A stretch of 54,003 bases of DNA from Caballeronia choica (GCF_001544535.1 NZ_FCON02000049.1:1-54003); one strand, 5' to 3'; shown: positions 38,443 through 49,410, counted from the first letter of the stretch. Program-made: numbers and translations. The notes: a model not told the origin generated them from the letters alone.

Positions 38443-39957
38443 ATGAACAAGCAAGAAGCAATCGGTTTGCCCCAGGTCGGACCGGCCATTGAAGTCGAGA
38501 GCCATTCCATCGACTACATTCCCGAGAACGAGCGGCACGCGCGCCTGTCCAGCCAGGGGCCGTTCTGGTTCCTCGGCAACTTCCACTTCTTCACGATCTC
38601 GATCGGCTTCGTCGGGCCCGGCATGGGGCTGTCGGCCGGTTGGACCACGCTTGCCGGCGCGCTCGGCATCATGTTCGGCACGATCTTCATGGCGTTCCAC
38701 GGCTCGCAGGGGCCGGAGATGGGCTTGCCGCAGATGATCCAGTCGCGCGCGCAGTTCGGCTATCGCGGCGTGATCCTCGCGCTGTTCGCGACGCTCTTCG
38801 TGTTCGTCGGGTTCAACGTGGTCAACGTCTCGCTGATCACCGACGGCCTCAAGCACGTGTTCGGATTCGACCCGACGATCGTGGCGGTCGTGGCGATCGC
38901 CGCCGGTGCGCTGCTGTCGATCTACGGCCACGACCTGATGCACAAGGCGTTCAAGTGGGCACTGATCGCGACGCTGCCGCTCTACGCGCTCGTGACGATC
39001 GCGCTGATCTTCGGCGTGGGTCACGCTCCCGCGGCGGCGCAGGTCGCTCAAGCGGCTGCGGCGCCGCATCTCGGCTTCAGCTGGATCGCGTTCGCGACGC
39101 AGTTCGCCATCGGCGCGAGCTACAACATCTCGTACGCGCCGTACGTCTCCGATTACTCGCGCTACCTGCCGAAGAACACGAGCCGCACCAAGCTGATCGC
39201 GGCGATCTTCCTCGGCGCGGCGCTCTCCGGCACGTGGATGATCGGCCTCGGCGCGTGGCTCGCGCAGGAGTTGAAGGCGTCCGATGCGCTCGTCGCGCTG
39301 AACCAGGTCGGCTCGTCGATGCTGCCCGGGCTCGGCAATGTGATCGTCGCTATTTCCGTGTGGGGATTCCTGCCGATCATCGCGCTGAATACGTATAGCG
39401 CGATGCTCACGCTGCTGACGGGCGTCGATTCGATCCGCAAGATCACGCCGACGCGCCGTGCGCGCGTGGCGTCGGTCGTGGCGATCAGCGCGGTGGTGCT
39501 GATCTGCGTGCTCGCGATCAAGGGTAACGGCATCGCGCTGCTCAATACGTTCCTCGTGCTGATGCTTTACTTCCTCGTGCCCTGGACGGCGGTCAATCTC
39601 GTCGACTACTTCTTCGTGCGCCGTGGCCGCTACGCGATTCCGCATTTCTTCACGCCGAAGGGCATTTACGGCGCGTGGCAGGCGCGCGGCATCGTGGCTT
39701 ACGTGGTCGGTTTCGTCGCGATGATTCCGTTCTTCTTCGTCTACGACGCGGCAGCCGAGAAAGCCGTCTTCGAGGGCTACTTCGCGCGCTTGCTGGGCGG
39801 CGTCGATATCGCGTGGCTGGTCGGGCTGATCGTTTCGGGCGGCGTGTACTGGCTGCTCAGCCGCTCGCTCGATCTCGCTGCCGAGGAGCGGGTGATTCGC
39901 GGCATCCGCGAGAGCGATTTCGCGCCGGGTGCGAAGCGCACTCAAAGCGGCGAATGA
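38443..39957 (+). CDS. NCS1-family (purine-cytosine permease-like) transporter
   Basis: A 504-residue, 12-helix nucleobase:cation symporter-1 protein. Family marks are HSIDYIPENERH before the first helix, GPEMGLPQMIQSRAQFGYRG and SDYSRYLPKNTS. NCS1 proteins carry nucleobases, hydantoins, allantoin and, in some operons, guanidino compounds. Its position between the ureohydrolase and the nitrilase suggests the substrate of those enzymes. Start ATG at 38443. The stop overlaps the next start (ATGA). Confidence 0.9.
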   Translation: MNKQEAIGLPQVGPAIEVESHSIDYIPENERHARLSSQGPFWFLGNFHFFTISIGFVGPGMGLSAGWTTLAGALGIMFGTIFMAFHGSQGPEMGLPQMIQSRAQFGYRGVILALFATLFVFVGFNVVNVSLITDGLKHVFGFDPTIVAVVAIAAGALLSIYGHDLMHKAFKWALIATLPLYALVTIALIFGVGHAPAAAQVAQAAAAPHLGFSWIAFATQFAIGASYNISYAPYVSDYSRYLPKNTSRTKLIAAIFLGAALSGTWMIGLGAWLAQELKASDALVALNQVGSSMLPGLGNVIVAISVWGFLPIIALNTYSAMLTLLTGVDSIRKITPTRRARVASVVAISAVVLICVLAIKGNGIALLNTFLVLMLYFLVPWTAVNLVDYFFVRRGRYAIPHFFTPKGIYGAWQARGIVAYVVGFVAMIPFFFVYDAAAEKAVFEGYFARLLGGVDIAWLVGLIVSGGVYWLLSRSLDLAAEERVIRGIRESDFAPGAKRTQSGE

Positions 39958-40754
39958 TGATGACGGCTCCGCGCATCCGGCTGATCCAGTCGACGCTCGT
40001 CGATGGCGACATCGGGCGCAATCTCGACTGTGCATTGCAAACCATCGCGGCGGCGCGCGGCGAGACCGATCTGGTCGTGTTCTCCGAAACGTACGTGTCG
40101 GGCTTTCCGACGCCCGCAAATGTCGCGCGACTGGCCGAGCCGCTCGACGGGCCGTCGATCTCGGCCGTGCGCGCGGCCGCGAAAGAGGCGGGAGTGAGCG
40201 TCGTGATCGGTTTCGCGGAAAACGACGGCGGGCGCTTCTACAACACGGCGGTGCTGATCGACGAGAGCGGCGCCGTCTTGCTGAAGTATCGCAAGACGCA
40301 TCTGTACGAATCGGACGAAGGCGTGTTCGAACGAGGCGATGCGTTTCCGGTTTGCGACTGGCATGGCGTGCGCGTCGGCTTGCTGATCTGCTTCGACCTG
40401 GAATTTCCCGAGACCGCGCGCATGCTGGCCCGGAACGGCGCTGAACTGATCGTGATCGCGGACGGCATGATGAATCCGTACGGGCACGTCCATCGCCGGA
40501 TGATTCCGGTGCGCGCGATGGAGAATCAGGTGGCGGTGGTGATGGCGAACCGGGTCGGTGAGGGCGAGCGCTATACGTTCTGCGGCCAGAGTCAGGCGGT
40601 CGATCCGGACGGCGAGCGCATCGCGATCGCGGACGCCGCGCGTGAGGACGTGCTCGACGTGACGCTCGATCTAGAGGCCGTGGCGCGCGCCCGCGAGGCG
40701 TTTCGTTATGTCGATCTGGCGGCGCTTGCGCCGGTTCCGGCGCGGCACGCCTAG
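39954..40754 (+). CDS. Carbon-nitrogen hydrolase (nitrilase superfamily)
   Basis: A 266-residue amidase. The triad is visible as Glu45 (VVFSETYVSG), Lys114 (KYRKTHLY) and Cys146 (LICFDLEFP). It is likely an aliphatic amidase that releases ammonia. In the arginine 2-monooxygenase route, 4-guanidinobutyramide is cut by a nitrilase-type amidase before guanidinobutyrase, which would fit this operon; this is a hypothesis. Start is the first of three ATGs at 39954, overlapping the permease stop. A terminator follows at 40784. Confidence 0.87.
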   Translation: MMMTAPRIRLIQSTLVDGDIGRNLDCALQTIAAARGETDLVVFSETYVSGFPTPANVARLAEPLDGPSISAVRAAAKEAGVSVVIGFAENDGGRFYNTAVLIDESGAVLLKYRKTHLYESDEGVFERGDAFPVCDWHGVRVGLLICFDLEFPETARMLARNGAELIVIADGMMNPYGHVHRRMIPVRAMENQVAVVMANRVGEGERYTFCGQSQAVDPDGERIAIADAAREDVLDVTLDLEAVARAREAFRYVDLAALAPVPARHA

Positions 40755-40783
40755 CAGGTCGAAGCGCCGCTGTGACATTCAAG

Positions 40784-40820
40784 AAGGGCCGTTCCCGGTT
40801 GAAGGAACGGCCCTTTTTTT
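40784..40820 (+). terminator. Terminator of the ureohydrolase operon
   Basis: Perfect 12-base-pair stem (40784-40795 with 40804-40815) and a T run to 40820. Confidence 0.9.
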
Positions 40821-40872
40821 CAGTGCATTTCGACCGTGCGGACTCGCGCAAACGCGAACGATCGACCCCGCA

Positions 40873-42195
40873 TCAAGCCAGTGCCGCGCGCCTGCCCGAC
40901 ACCAGCAGCAGATAGCAGACCGCCCCGAGCAGCAACGCCGGCAACGTCGCGCCGAGGTTCGGCAGCCATTGGTTGATCGCGTGATAGGCCGCAATCCCGA
41001 TCGCCCACGCGACGAACGCGCTCATGTGCCAGCCGCCCGAAAAACCATAGCGGCCGTTGATATCGGCGAGCACCGCCGCATCGATGCGTCGCCGTCTCAC
41101 GATGAAGTGATCCGCCAGCACGACGCCGAACAGCGGCGCGAACACCGAGCCGATCAGCAGCAGGAAGTTCTGGTACTTGCCCATCTCCACGACGAGCGCC
41201 ACCAGCGTGCAGAGCGCGCCGAACGCCGCCGACAGCACCGGCACGCTCGCGCGCGCCCAGAACGTGCCCGTCGATACCGCCGCCGAGTGGATGTCGGCGA
41301 ACGCGTTGTCGATTTCGTCGATGAGGATCAGGAGCAGCGCCATGCCGCCGCCCGCCTGCGCGAAGGCGACGGTCAGGAGCGCGTCGCCGCCGCCCGCCTG
41401 TAGCCCGTAGATCGCGCCGAGCGCATAGAACCAGAGGTTCGCGATGCCGTACCCGAGCAGCGTCCCGCGGAACGTGCCGCCCGCGCTGCGGCCGAAGCGC
41501 GTGTAATCGGCGATCAGCGGCAGCCACGAAAGCGGCATCGCGACGACCAGGTCGATACCCGCGCCGAACGCCATCTCGCCCGTCCCCGGCCGGTTCATCA
41601 GCGCGGCGAGATCGTGCTTCGCAAGCAGGTTCCACGACAGCCAGCCCGCGCCGCCCAGCAGCAGCCAGATGCCCCAAGTGCGCAGGAAGCGGCGCACGAA
41701 GGAGAGCGGGCCGGTGATTGCCAGCAGCGTCGCGAGCACGCCGAAGGCGAGCGTCCAGATGAGCGGCATCGAGAGACCGAACGACTGTTTGGCGAGCGCA
41801 TCGGCGGAATCGCGCATCACGATGATCTCGAACGAACCCCAGCCGACGAGCTGAACCGCGTTGAGCACGGCCGGCACCGACGCGCCGCGCACGCCGAGCG
41901 TCGGCCGCAGCGACGACATCGCGGCGAGCCCCGTATCCGTCCCGACCACGCCCGCGAGCGCGAGCAGCACGACGCCGATCGCCGTGCCGATCGCGATGGC
42001 CGTCAGCGCGTGCGGCAGCGACAGCCCCGGCACGAGCAGCGCGCCCGCCTGCGCGACCAGCAAGCCGATGCCGAGCGAGAACCAGAGCGCGAAGGCGTCC
42101 GACGTGGCGAAGGCGCGGCGCTCCGCGGGTACCGGCAAAAGCGGCGCGTAGGTCTCACCGGCGGTTTCGTTCAATTGAGTGCTCTCTTGTCCCAT
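40873..42195 (-). CDS. NCS1-family permease, CytX/CodB-like
   Basis: A 440-residue, 12-helix NCS1 transporter, shorter than the one at 38443 and from a different branch. It has FSLGIGLLVAQAGALLVPGLS, LGVRGASVPAVLNAVQLVGWGSFE and PLIADYTRFGRS, resembling CytX proteins predicted to import hydroxymethylpyrimidine. I see no TPP riboswitch upstream, so the thiamine link is not supported by the sequence. Start ATG at 42195. It converges on the ureohydrolase operon and is divergent from rarA. Confidence 0.85.
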   Translation of the reverse strand: MGQESTQLNETAGETYAPLLPVPAERRAFATSDAFALWFSLGIGLLVAQAGALLVPGLSLPHALTAIAIGTAIGVVLLALAGVVGTDTGLAAMSSLRPTLGVRGASVPAVLNAVQLVGWGSFEIIVMRDSADALAKQSFGLSMPLIWTLAFGVLATLLAITGPLSFVRRFLRTWGIWLLLGGAGWLSWNLLAKHDLAALMNRPGTGEMAFGAGIDLVVAMPLSWLPLIADYTRFGRSAGGTFRGTLLGYGIANLWFYALGAIYGLQAGGGDALLTVAFAQAGGGMALLLILIDEIDNAFADIHSAAVSTGTFWARASVPVLSAAFGALCTLVALVVEMGKYQNFLLLIGSVFAPLFGVVLADHFIVRRRRIDAAVLADINGRYGFSGGWHMSAFVAWAIGIAAYHAINQWLPNLGATLPALLLGAVCYLLLVSGRRAALA

Positions 42196-42410
42196 TGGAG
42201 TTTCGTCCCTATCTTGTCGTGTCCAGGCGGCGGTTCTGGCGATCGGCGGCGATTGGCTGCGACCGGCGCGGCACGATCCGTGCGCGGCCCCCGACTGTCA
42301 TAATGACCCGTTTTCCGGCGCGCCTGTCCTTGCGCCGGCTTTCGCCGCGAGTCCATCCCGAAAAGCGAAAGATTATCGCCGCCTTTGCCAACCTGCGTCA
42401 CTCAAAGCTC

Positions 42411-43727
42411 ATGTTCGAAGAAAACCGTGGCATCGTCCCGCTCGCCGAGCGCCTGCGTCCCCGCACGATCGACGACGTGATCGGCCAGAAGCACCTGCTC
42501 GGGGCCAGCAAGCCGTTGCGTGTCGCGTTCGAATCGGGCGAGGCCCATTCGATGATCCTCTGGGGCCCGCCCGGCGTCGGCAAGACGACGCTTGCGCGCC
42601 TGATGGCCGATGCCTTCGACGCGCAGTTCATCTCGCTGTCCGCGGTGCTCTCGGGCGTGAAGGACATCCGCGAAGCCGTCGAGACCGCGCAGATCCATCG
42701 CGCGAACGGGCATCAGACGCTCGTGTTCGTTGATGAAGTGCACAGGTTCAACAAGAGCCAGCAAGACGCATTCTTGCCGCATGTCGAGTCGGGGCTGTTC
42801 GTGTTCGTCGGCGCGACGACCGAGAATCCGTCGTTCGAAGTGAACAGCGCGTTGCTGTCGCGGGCGGCGGTGTACGTGCTGAAAAGCCTCGACGCCGACG
42901 AACTGAAGGAGCTGCTCGATCGGGCGCAACTGGAACTCGGCGGCCTGACCTTCACCGACGAAGCCCGCGACGCGTTGATCGGTTCCGCCGATGGCGACGG
43001 CCGCAAGCTGCTGAACAACCTGGAGATCGTCGCGCGCGCGGCCGCGCAGAAGAAGACGAAGGACATCGACGGCGCGCTGCTCGGCAGCGCGCTCGCAGAG
43101 AACCTGCGCCGTTTCGACAAGGGCGGCGACGCGTTCTACGACCAGATCAGCGCGCTGCATAAATCGGTGCGCGGCAGCAATCCCGACGCGACGCTCTACT
43201 GGTTCTGCCGCATGCTCGACGGCGGCGCGGACCCGCGCTACCTCGCGCGGCGCATCGTGCGCATGGCGTGGGAGGACATCGGTCTCGCCGACCCGCGCGC
43301 GGGCCGCATCGCGCTCGATGCTGCTGAAACCTACGAGCGGCTCGGCACGCCCGAAGGCGAACTGGCGCTCGCGCAGGCGCTGATCTATCTCGCGGTCGCG
43401 CCGAAGTCGAACGCGGGCTACAAGGCGTATAACGAGGCGCGAAGGTTCGTCGGCAAGGATCAGTCGCGCGGCGTGCCGGTGCATCTGCGCAACGCGCCGA
43501 CCAAGCTGATGAAGGAGCTGGGTTACGGCCACGAGTATCGGTACGCGCACGACGAGCCCGACGCGTATGCGGCGGGCGAGACGTATCTGCCGGACGGCAT
43601 GCGTGATCCGCACTGGTACGAGCCGACGCCGCGCGGGCTGGAAGGCAAGATCGGGGACAAGATGGCGCGGCTTGCGGAACTCGATGCGCAGTGGCGGCGC
43701 GAGCACAAGGACGAGAAGAAGCGGTGA
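42411..43727 (+). CDS. rarA: Replication-associated recombination protein A (RarA/MgsA)
   Basis: A 438-residue AAA+ ATPase of the RarA / WRNIP1 / clamp-loader-like family that acts at stalled replication forks. It begins PLAERLRPRTIDDVIGQKHLLG, has Walker A GPPGVGKTT at 52-60, VFVDEVHRFNKSQQDAFLP (Walker B), the sensor GATTENPSFEVN, and the C-terminal MgsA block RRIVRMAWEDIGLADPRA. The ATG at 42411 fits the conserved start; the longer frame to 42195 is not conserved in character. Followed by serS after 173 bases. Confidence 0.95.
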   Translation: MFEENRGIVPLAERLRPRTIDDVIGQKHLLGASKPLRVAFESGEAHSMILWGPPGVGKTTLARLMADAFDAQFISLSAVLSGVKDIREAVETAQIHRANGHQTLVFVDEVHRFNKSQQDAFLPHVESGLFVFVGATTENPSFEVNSALLSRAAVYVLKSLDADELKELLDRAQLELGGLTFTDEARDALIGSADGDGRKLLNNLEIVARAAAQKKTKDIDGALLGSALAENLRRFDKGGDAFYDQISALHKSVRGSNPDATLYWFCRMLDGGADPRYLARRIVRMAWEDIGLADPRAGRIALDAAETYERLGTPEGELALAQALIYLAVAPKSNAGYKAYNEARRFVGKDQSRGVPVHLRNAPTKLMKELGYGHEYRYAHDEPDAYAAGETYLPDGMRDPHWYEPTPRGLEGKIGDKMARLAELDAQWRREHKDEKKR

Positions 43728-43756
43728 GCCGCTTTTCATCGCCATTGGTTTTCTAG

Positions 43757-45199
<1,443 letters not shown>

Positions 45200-45226
45200 T
45201 TTTTCGCAGAAGATGCAAAAAGGGGC

Positions 45227-45255
45227 TTGGCGAGCGAAAACGGCTTCGCTATAAT
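45227..45255 (+). promoter_or_regulatory. Promoter of tRNA-Ser(CGA)
   Basis: TTGGCG (45227-45232), 17 bases, then a perfect TATAAT (45250-45255), 58 bases before the tRNA. Confidence 0.7.
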
Positions 45256-45313
45256 CTTGAACTTCGCTCAGCAACGACCCGCTAGCGAAGGCCGGAAACG
45301 GTTGGTTTTAAAC

Positions 45314-45403
45314 GGAAAGGTGGCAGAGTGGTCGAATGCGCTGGACTCGAAATCCAGTGTACCTTTAGGGGTACCGTGAGTTCGAATCTCACCCTTTCCG
45401 CCA
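45314..45403 (+). tRNA. tRNA-Ser (anticodon CGA)
   Basis: A complete class II tRNA of 90 bases with encoded CCA. The acceptor stem GGAAAGG pairs with CCTTTCC, discriminator G. The anticodon stem is CTGGA / TCCAG with loop CTCGAAA, giving CGA for UCG codons. The long variable arm (GTACCTTTAGGGGTAC) and T loop TTCGAAT confirm tRNA-Ser. It marks the boundary between core and accessory DNA and may be an integration site, but no second copy of its 3' end is in the window. Confidence 0.96.
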
Positions 45404-45538
45404 TCCAGCCTTGTCTCACAAGGCTTCGCAGGACGCACCTGCAAAATTCCCATACTTCATCCCATATAGCACGCTCACGATTCGCTGCACCGCACGAGGC
45501 GTGTGCACTCGCGCGCGCGGGGCCGCCACTGGTTTCCC

Positions 45539-45916
45539 TTACGATGGCTCGTTTCCCTTTTCGAATCGGACCGCGTCGCGCGACGTGATGAGCACGCCGC
45601 TTCCGTCCGGTTCACGAATTTTGACAGAGAGCGTTCGCGGCCCGCTGTTACTCGGCCGGCAGGTATGCCGAATCTGATTCTGCGTACGGCGAATCATCCT
45701 CGCGTCTCGGACGTTGTCGACAGAACAGTGCGGCCGCGCTACTAGTTCGGCGACGAGCAACCGATCAAGGAGCGCGCCGGTGCTTTCACCACGTCGCCGA
45801 TGATTGGCTAGCAGGCATTGCAGTCGTTGTGAAACAAATACACTGATGCGCCTATAACCTTCGGCTTTCAGGTGTTCGCGGTGCCTTGCGAGCGCCGCAA
45901 CGTCAAACTTCGTCAT
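45539..45916 (-). CDS. Small hypothetical protein with RHH-like N-terminus
   Basis: A 125-residue frame. The first half (MTKFDVAALARHREHLKAEG then YRRISVFVSQRLQCLLANHR and a GALLDRLL segment) resembles small Burkholderia accessory proteins that I recall, usually about 70 residues and ribbon-helix-helix-like. The second half has no recognisable character and may be read-through after a frameshift near residue 60. ATG at 45916; another ATG at 45937 is in frame. Its function is unknown and it could be decaying. Confidence 0.4.
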   Translation of the reverse strand: MTKFDVAALARHREHLKAEGYRRISVFVSQRLQCLLANHRRRGESTGALLDRLLVAELVARPHCSVDNVRDARMIRRTQNQIRHTCRPSNSGPRTLSVKIREPDGSGVLITSRDAVRFEKGNEPS

Positions 45917-46234
45917 ATACGCCCCCGGTATGACCATCTATTGTGCGGCCGGAAAAACGCGATCCGGACGGACCGATCTGCATGTTCGCTAACGATGGTT
46001 TCCCTCCGGAAAGCGATATCCGAAGCAACTGAGTGAGCCCGCACCCGGCAAAACCGCAGATTTCGCATTTTTGCACGGGATGGCTCCCCGACAACGCTGC
46101 TCTCATGGAAGGCAACCGTCGAGCGAGCGCGACCGGCGCCTCACGACCCGCATCGGCGCCTCACCCGGCGTAACCATATCGGCCGCTTCCAAGGTGAAGC
46201 GGTCATTCGTGTTCATTCGGTCGGCACGTGCTCG

Positions 46235-46429
46235 ATACCCGACGACAAAGAACACGGTGAGGGCGTCACTAAACCTCACTGCACACGTAACGAGCTTACG
46301 GCCGTACGCGTCCACGAGAAAGCCGAGGCCGATGTAGCCGACAATGGCGCAGACGTTGTACGCCATGCCTGCAAAGCGCGCCCAGCGCGCGGCGGGCCGC
46401 CGCCTCCGCAAGATTTCACGAAGCGCCAA
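46235..46429 (-). pseudogene. MFS transporter C-terminal remnant
   Basis: The minus-strand frame reads ARFAGMAYNVCAIVGYIGLG then FLVDAYGRK, clearly a major facilitator loop/helix with its GRK motif. It lacks any upstream coding sequence (an in-frame TAA precedes it) and most helices. The flanks (45917-46234 and 46430-46726) have no other recognisable gene. Confidence 0.6.
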
Positions 46430-46620
46430 AGATTATGGCTGAATGGAATGAGTGATGCGAGGACCACGAAAGTCGTCCGACCGATCGAGCCGGTTGAGAT
46501 TTGATACAACGGCGCTGTCGCCTGCCAAACAGGGTTCGCCTTTTGTGCGAGAAAACCAGATCAATCGATCAGGCTTTTCATGGAAAGCATCCTTAATCGT
46601 TGATGAAAGTCGGACTATCC

Positions 46621-46649
46621 TTGACAGAACGTCGTTTTCAACCTAGCTT
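46621..46649 (+). promoter_or_regulatory. Candidate promoter of the peptide/TPR locus
   Basis: Perfect TTGACA (46621-46626), 17 bases, then TAGCTT (46644-46649), a weak -10. It lies 77 bases before the first peptide gene; a better copy (TTGACA-17-TATTTT) precedes the second peptide gene at about the same distance. Confidence 0.4.
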
Positions 46650-46726
46650 CAACTGGCGGGGCAATCCGATTTGTGCAGGTTCTTTTAAGTTCCCGCTCAT
46701 TCTTAAATGATAGCCCGGGGGTAATC

Positions 46727-46918
46727 ATGATAATTACCGTGTTGGTAGCCATACCGCTGGCGGTCGGCGGAACAGTCACGAATACGCTTGACGTCGTAGC
46801 ACAACAACGGTATGTAAATGCCAGAGAAAAACCGGTGGCCAATCCTGAGACGCTGCTGGCGCAACCTACGACCCCGCCGCCGCCGCCCTCGTCGTCAGGC
46901 AATGGAGGCGGTGGATAG
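46727..46918 (+). CDS. Short proline-tailed peptide 1 with hydrophobic N-terminus
   Basis: A 63-residue frame. It begins with the hydrophobic MIITVLVAIPLAVGG, has a polar middle, and ends in LLAQPTTPPPPPSSSGNGGGG, a proline run followed by glycines. GGGGG lies 6 bases before the ATG. An in-frame extension to 46673 is possible. The second peptide (49496) shares MIIT-hydrophobic start and LAQPTTP, so both are real and related. No basic residue precedes the hydrophobic stretch, which is odd for a signal peptide; it may be a membrane anchor. The family is unknown to me. Confidence 0.6.
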   Translation: MIITVLVAIPLAVGGTVTNTLDVVAQQRYVNAREKPVANPETLLAQPTTPPPPPSSSGNGGGG

Positions 46919-47201
46919 TTTCGCGTTTATATTGATATGAGGAGCGCTGCCGGGGTGGATTAACTCGTGATGGCGGCACTCTGCCGGCTTGAGCGCCTCC
47001 TTGCCACCTTCACGGGATGATTTTTCATTTTGATACACGACCGTTTACTCTTCTAAAAATGGCGTCGACAAATATATGCTCGGACGAGCCGACGAGCCTT
47101 ATAAAGATCATGGGTTAGTTTGTCCATTCGTGAGAGCGATGGTCCTTTCTCACGATCGGACGGCTATAGATTCCGCATTAGCGTTTCCGTAGGAAAAAAC
47201 C

Positions 47202-48233
47202 TTGAAAAAATTCGACACTTACCTTTCCTTCGGGTTCGGGGTGGTGTTTTGCATAAGTATTTTGGCTGTTGCAGTCGTAGTACCGCATCTGTCTTCGGCG
47301 GCACTCTTTGTTTGCCAAATACTGTTGGCATTAGCAGCCGCATCCGTTACCACCATCCTCTTACAGCACATAAACATCCGCACGCGCATCATCCGGAGCG
47401 GTGCACCCATTTTTGTGTTTTGCTTTGTTGGATTCGCTAATCCGCCCAGGCTGATTGCTGAAGCTAATTATGTACAGTCGAATCAGCTACTAAGCGATGC
47501 AAGGCAACTATTCTTTAACGGCGATCTTGCGAGGGCAGTTGAGCAATCTCGAAAGGCTTCTGAACTTACGGAAAAGACCTACATCGAACTACCATATTAC
47601 CTCGCAATTCAGGATATAGACAATTCCCGTTATTTAAGTGCGAAAGAGCACTTGGAGACCGCACTTTCGTTATACAAGGACGTCCATGAAGAAACTCCGA
47701 TAAGTGAATCGGACATCCACTGGAATTTGGCGATCGTTGAAGAAAGCTTGGGTAACATCCAAGGGGCGCTGGATGAGGACCTCGAGCGAAAGAAAGACAG
47801 CAAAACCCCTGGCGGTCTGTGTGCAGCCAACCTAGATATTGGGCGACTGTCGCTACTTCTTCGGCAGGCCACGCGTGTCCATCAAGGCGATGACTTACTG
47901 AACTACGCGTTAGCAATGCTTTCGACGCCTAACTGCGAATGGCCGACCCACAAGGCGCGAATTTGGGGAACCTACTCGCTGGCGTGCGCCTATGCTCTCA
48001 AAGCGAAAGCCGAGACAAATCCAAGTACGGCGCTGCGATATTCTACTCAATCAAAAGAAAAAACAAAGGAGTTCGTCCGCCTAGTAAAGTCACTTCGCGG
48101 GCATCAAAGCTTTGACACGAGAACAATCGTCGGCATGCTCCTTTGGAAGCGGCAGGTGCATCTTTATGGCACCCCAGCGCCTTGCAGCGAGCCCCTAGAC
48201 ATTGCCGAAATTGAGCCTACCTACGTCGAATAG
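47202..48233 (+). CDS. Membrane-anchored TPR-like protein A (unknown family)
   Basis: A 343-residue protein. Residues 1-85 are a module with hydrophobic segments at about 7-27, 33-54 and 66-79, ending FANPP. The rest is helical with TPR-like repeats (ARQLFFNGDLARAVEQSRKA and KEHLETALSLYKDV, then HWNLAIVEESLGNIQGALDED). Start is TTG at 47202 with AGGA about 8 bases upstream. The N-terminus aligns with the proteins at 48282 and 49722, and the tail aligns with that of 48282. Composition is clearly AT-richer than the core genome. No enzymatic domain is visible; a sensor or scaffold is possible. Confidence 0.75.
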   Translation: MKKFDTYLSFGFGVVFCISILAVAVVVPHLSSAALFVCQILLALAAASVTTILLQHINIRTRIIRSGAPIFVFCFVGFANPPRLIAEANYVQSNQLLSDARQLFFNGDLARAVEQSRKASELTEKTYIELPYYLAIQDIDNSRYLSAKEHLETALSLYKDVHEETPISESDIHWNLAIVEESLGNIQGALDEDLERKKDSKTPGGLCAANLDIGRLSLLLRQATRVHQGDDLLNYALAMLSTPNCEWPTHKARIWGTYSLACAYALKAKAETNPSTALRYSTQSKEKTKEFVRLVKSLRGHQSFDTRTIVGMLLWKRQVHLYGTPAPCSEPLDIAEIEPTYVE

Positions 48234-48281
48234 CCTGGATCCTCTCGTCCGGAATTTTTGCGATCATCAATCCATGTTCCT

Positions 48282-49319
48282 ATGAAAATTTTCAATGAAA
48301 GAATGTTGGCTTTCGCTTTTGGGGTGTCGTTTTCCGCTGCCATCTTATTTCTAGTGGCGCGTACACCCGATCTCAGTCCCAGTGCCTTCAGGACTTGTAG
48401 AATCATTCTAGCGATCGCGGCTGCTGGCGTAGCGTCACTCATCCCCGATTTCCTGGAAATCAATCTGAAAGTGCTTCGCATTGGTTCCGCGCTCGTTGCC
48501 GCAACCGCGACCTATGCCTTAAATCCTCCCGCTGTAGTCAGGACAGAAAGGCAGACAGTCGCGGATCTCGCTGTGCGAAACGCTAACGGATTAATGGTCA
48601 AGGGCGACTATGTAGGCGCATCTCGAACCTTGGCGGAGGCGGTCGCTAAGGTCCCGAAATGCAGGACGATTCTGTACAACCAAGCGACATTGAGCGAACA
48701 ACTCGGGGACTACCATGCCGCGCGCGATTTCCTTGTGAAAATTACGCGCCTTAAAAAAAATGAAAGTTGCGCCGAAGCATTTACCCAGGCGGATCTACTA
48801 AATCACCTGGCGCTAGCGCAAGAAGGAAGCGGAGACTTCAAAACTGCATATACGACACGGCTTGATCAAAAGCGACAGGCCGAAAGCGATACATCCGCAG
48901 CCTATCTGTCAATTTATCATTCAGGCCGCCTGGCACTTGCGATTTGGTTGCAACAGAAAGCTACGCAAGACGCAGTTTACCTCAATCGCGCGGAGTATTA
49001 TCTTACTCTTCTTTTGGAAAAATATGCTGCCCCCCCCTACCTTCAACGGCTAGCAAGATATCATCTTGCTTGCGCACTTTACGAACTTGCCAAATTAGCC
49101 AATTCGCCCCAAGACAAAGAGAGATATTTTCAGCGCGCCTTGGCGATACGCGATGAATTGGCAATGTCCTTGCGCGTGCTCGGAACGACGCAACGCTATT
49201 TCATATGGACGTTTTTTTATGAAGCTTATAATTCAGAGCGAATACCTTGGGCGGGGGCGCCCCTTAAATGCGATTCAGGACTGCCGCCTGATCAGTTCTT
49301 CTTAAAACCATCCAGCTAG
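48282..49319 (+). CDS. Membrane-anchored TPR-like protein B (paralogue of A)
   Basis: A 345-residue paralogue of the preceding gene, 48 bases downstream. Its N-terminal module (MLAFAFGVSFSAAILFLVAR and RIILAIAAAGVASLIPDFLE, ending ATYALNPPAVV) aligns along its length with A. The tail shares the GDY..A repeat, an LNHLALAQEGSGDFKTAY repeat and a RLARYHLACALYELAK segment. A TTG at 48258 is in frame with a nearby GGA, but MKIFNERMLAFAFG aligns with the starts of A and C, so ATG 48282 is chosen. Function unknown. Confidence 0.75.
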   Translation: MKIFNERMLAFAFGVSFSAAILFLVARTPDLSPSAFRTCRIILAIAAAGVASLIPDFLEINLKVLRIGSALVAATATYALNPPAVVRTERQTVADLAVRNANGLMVKGDYVGASRTLAEAVAKVPKCRTILYNQATLSEQLGDYHAARDFLVKITRLKKNESCAEAFTQADLLNHLALAQEGSGDFKTAYTTRLDQKRQAESDTSAAYLSIYHSGRLALAIWLQQKATQDAVYLNRAEYYLTLLLEKYAAPPYLQRLARYHLACALYELAKLANSPQDKERYFQRALAIRDELAMSLRVLGTTQRYFIWTFFYEAYNSERIPWAGAPLKCDSGLPPDQFFLKPSS

Positions 49320-49410
49320 CTCCGGAAAAAATGATACGGACGCCGAAACAGGACTCCCGCCGTCGAGAGGGTTTCGCTGAGGAGCTGACTTCGTCGCGCT
49401 GGGTATTCTC

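Noticed and set aside
38437-40851. 804-codon minus-strand frame opposite the NCS1 permease and nitrilase
   Set aside because: Arg-rich shadow; both plus-strand genes have intact active-site or family motifs.
42196-42410. TPP riboswitch upstream of the CytX-like permease
   Set aside because: None of the conserved TPP-aptamer sequence is present on the minus strand.
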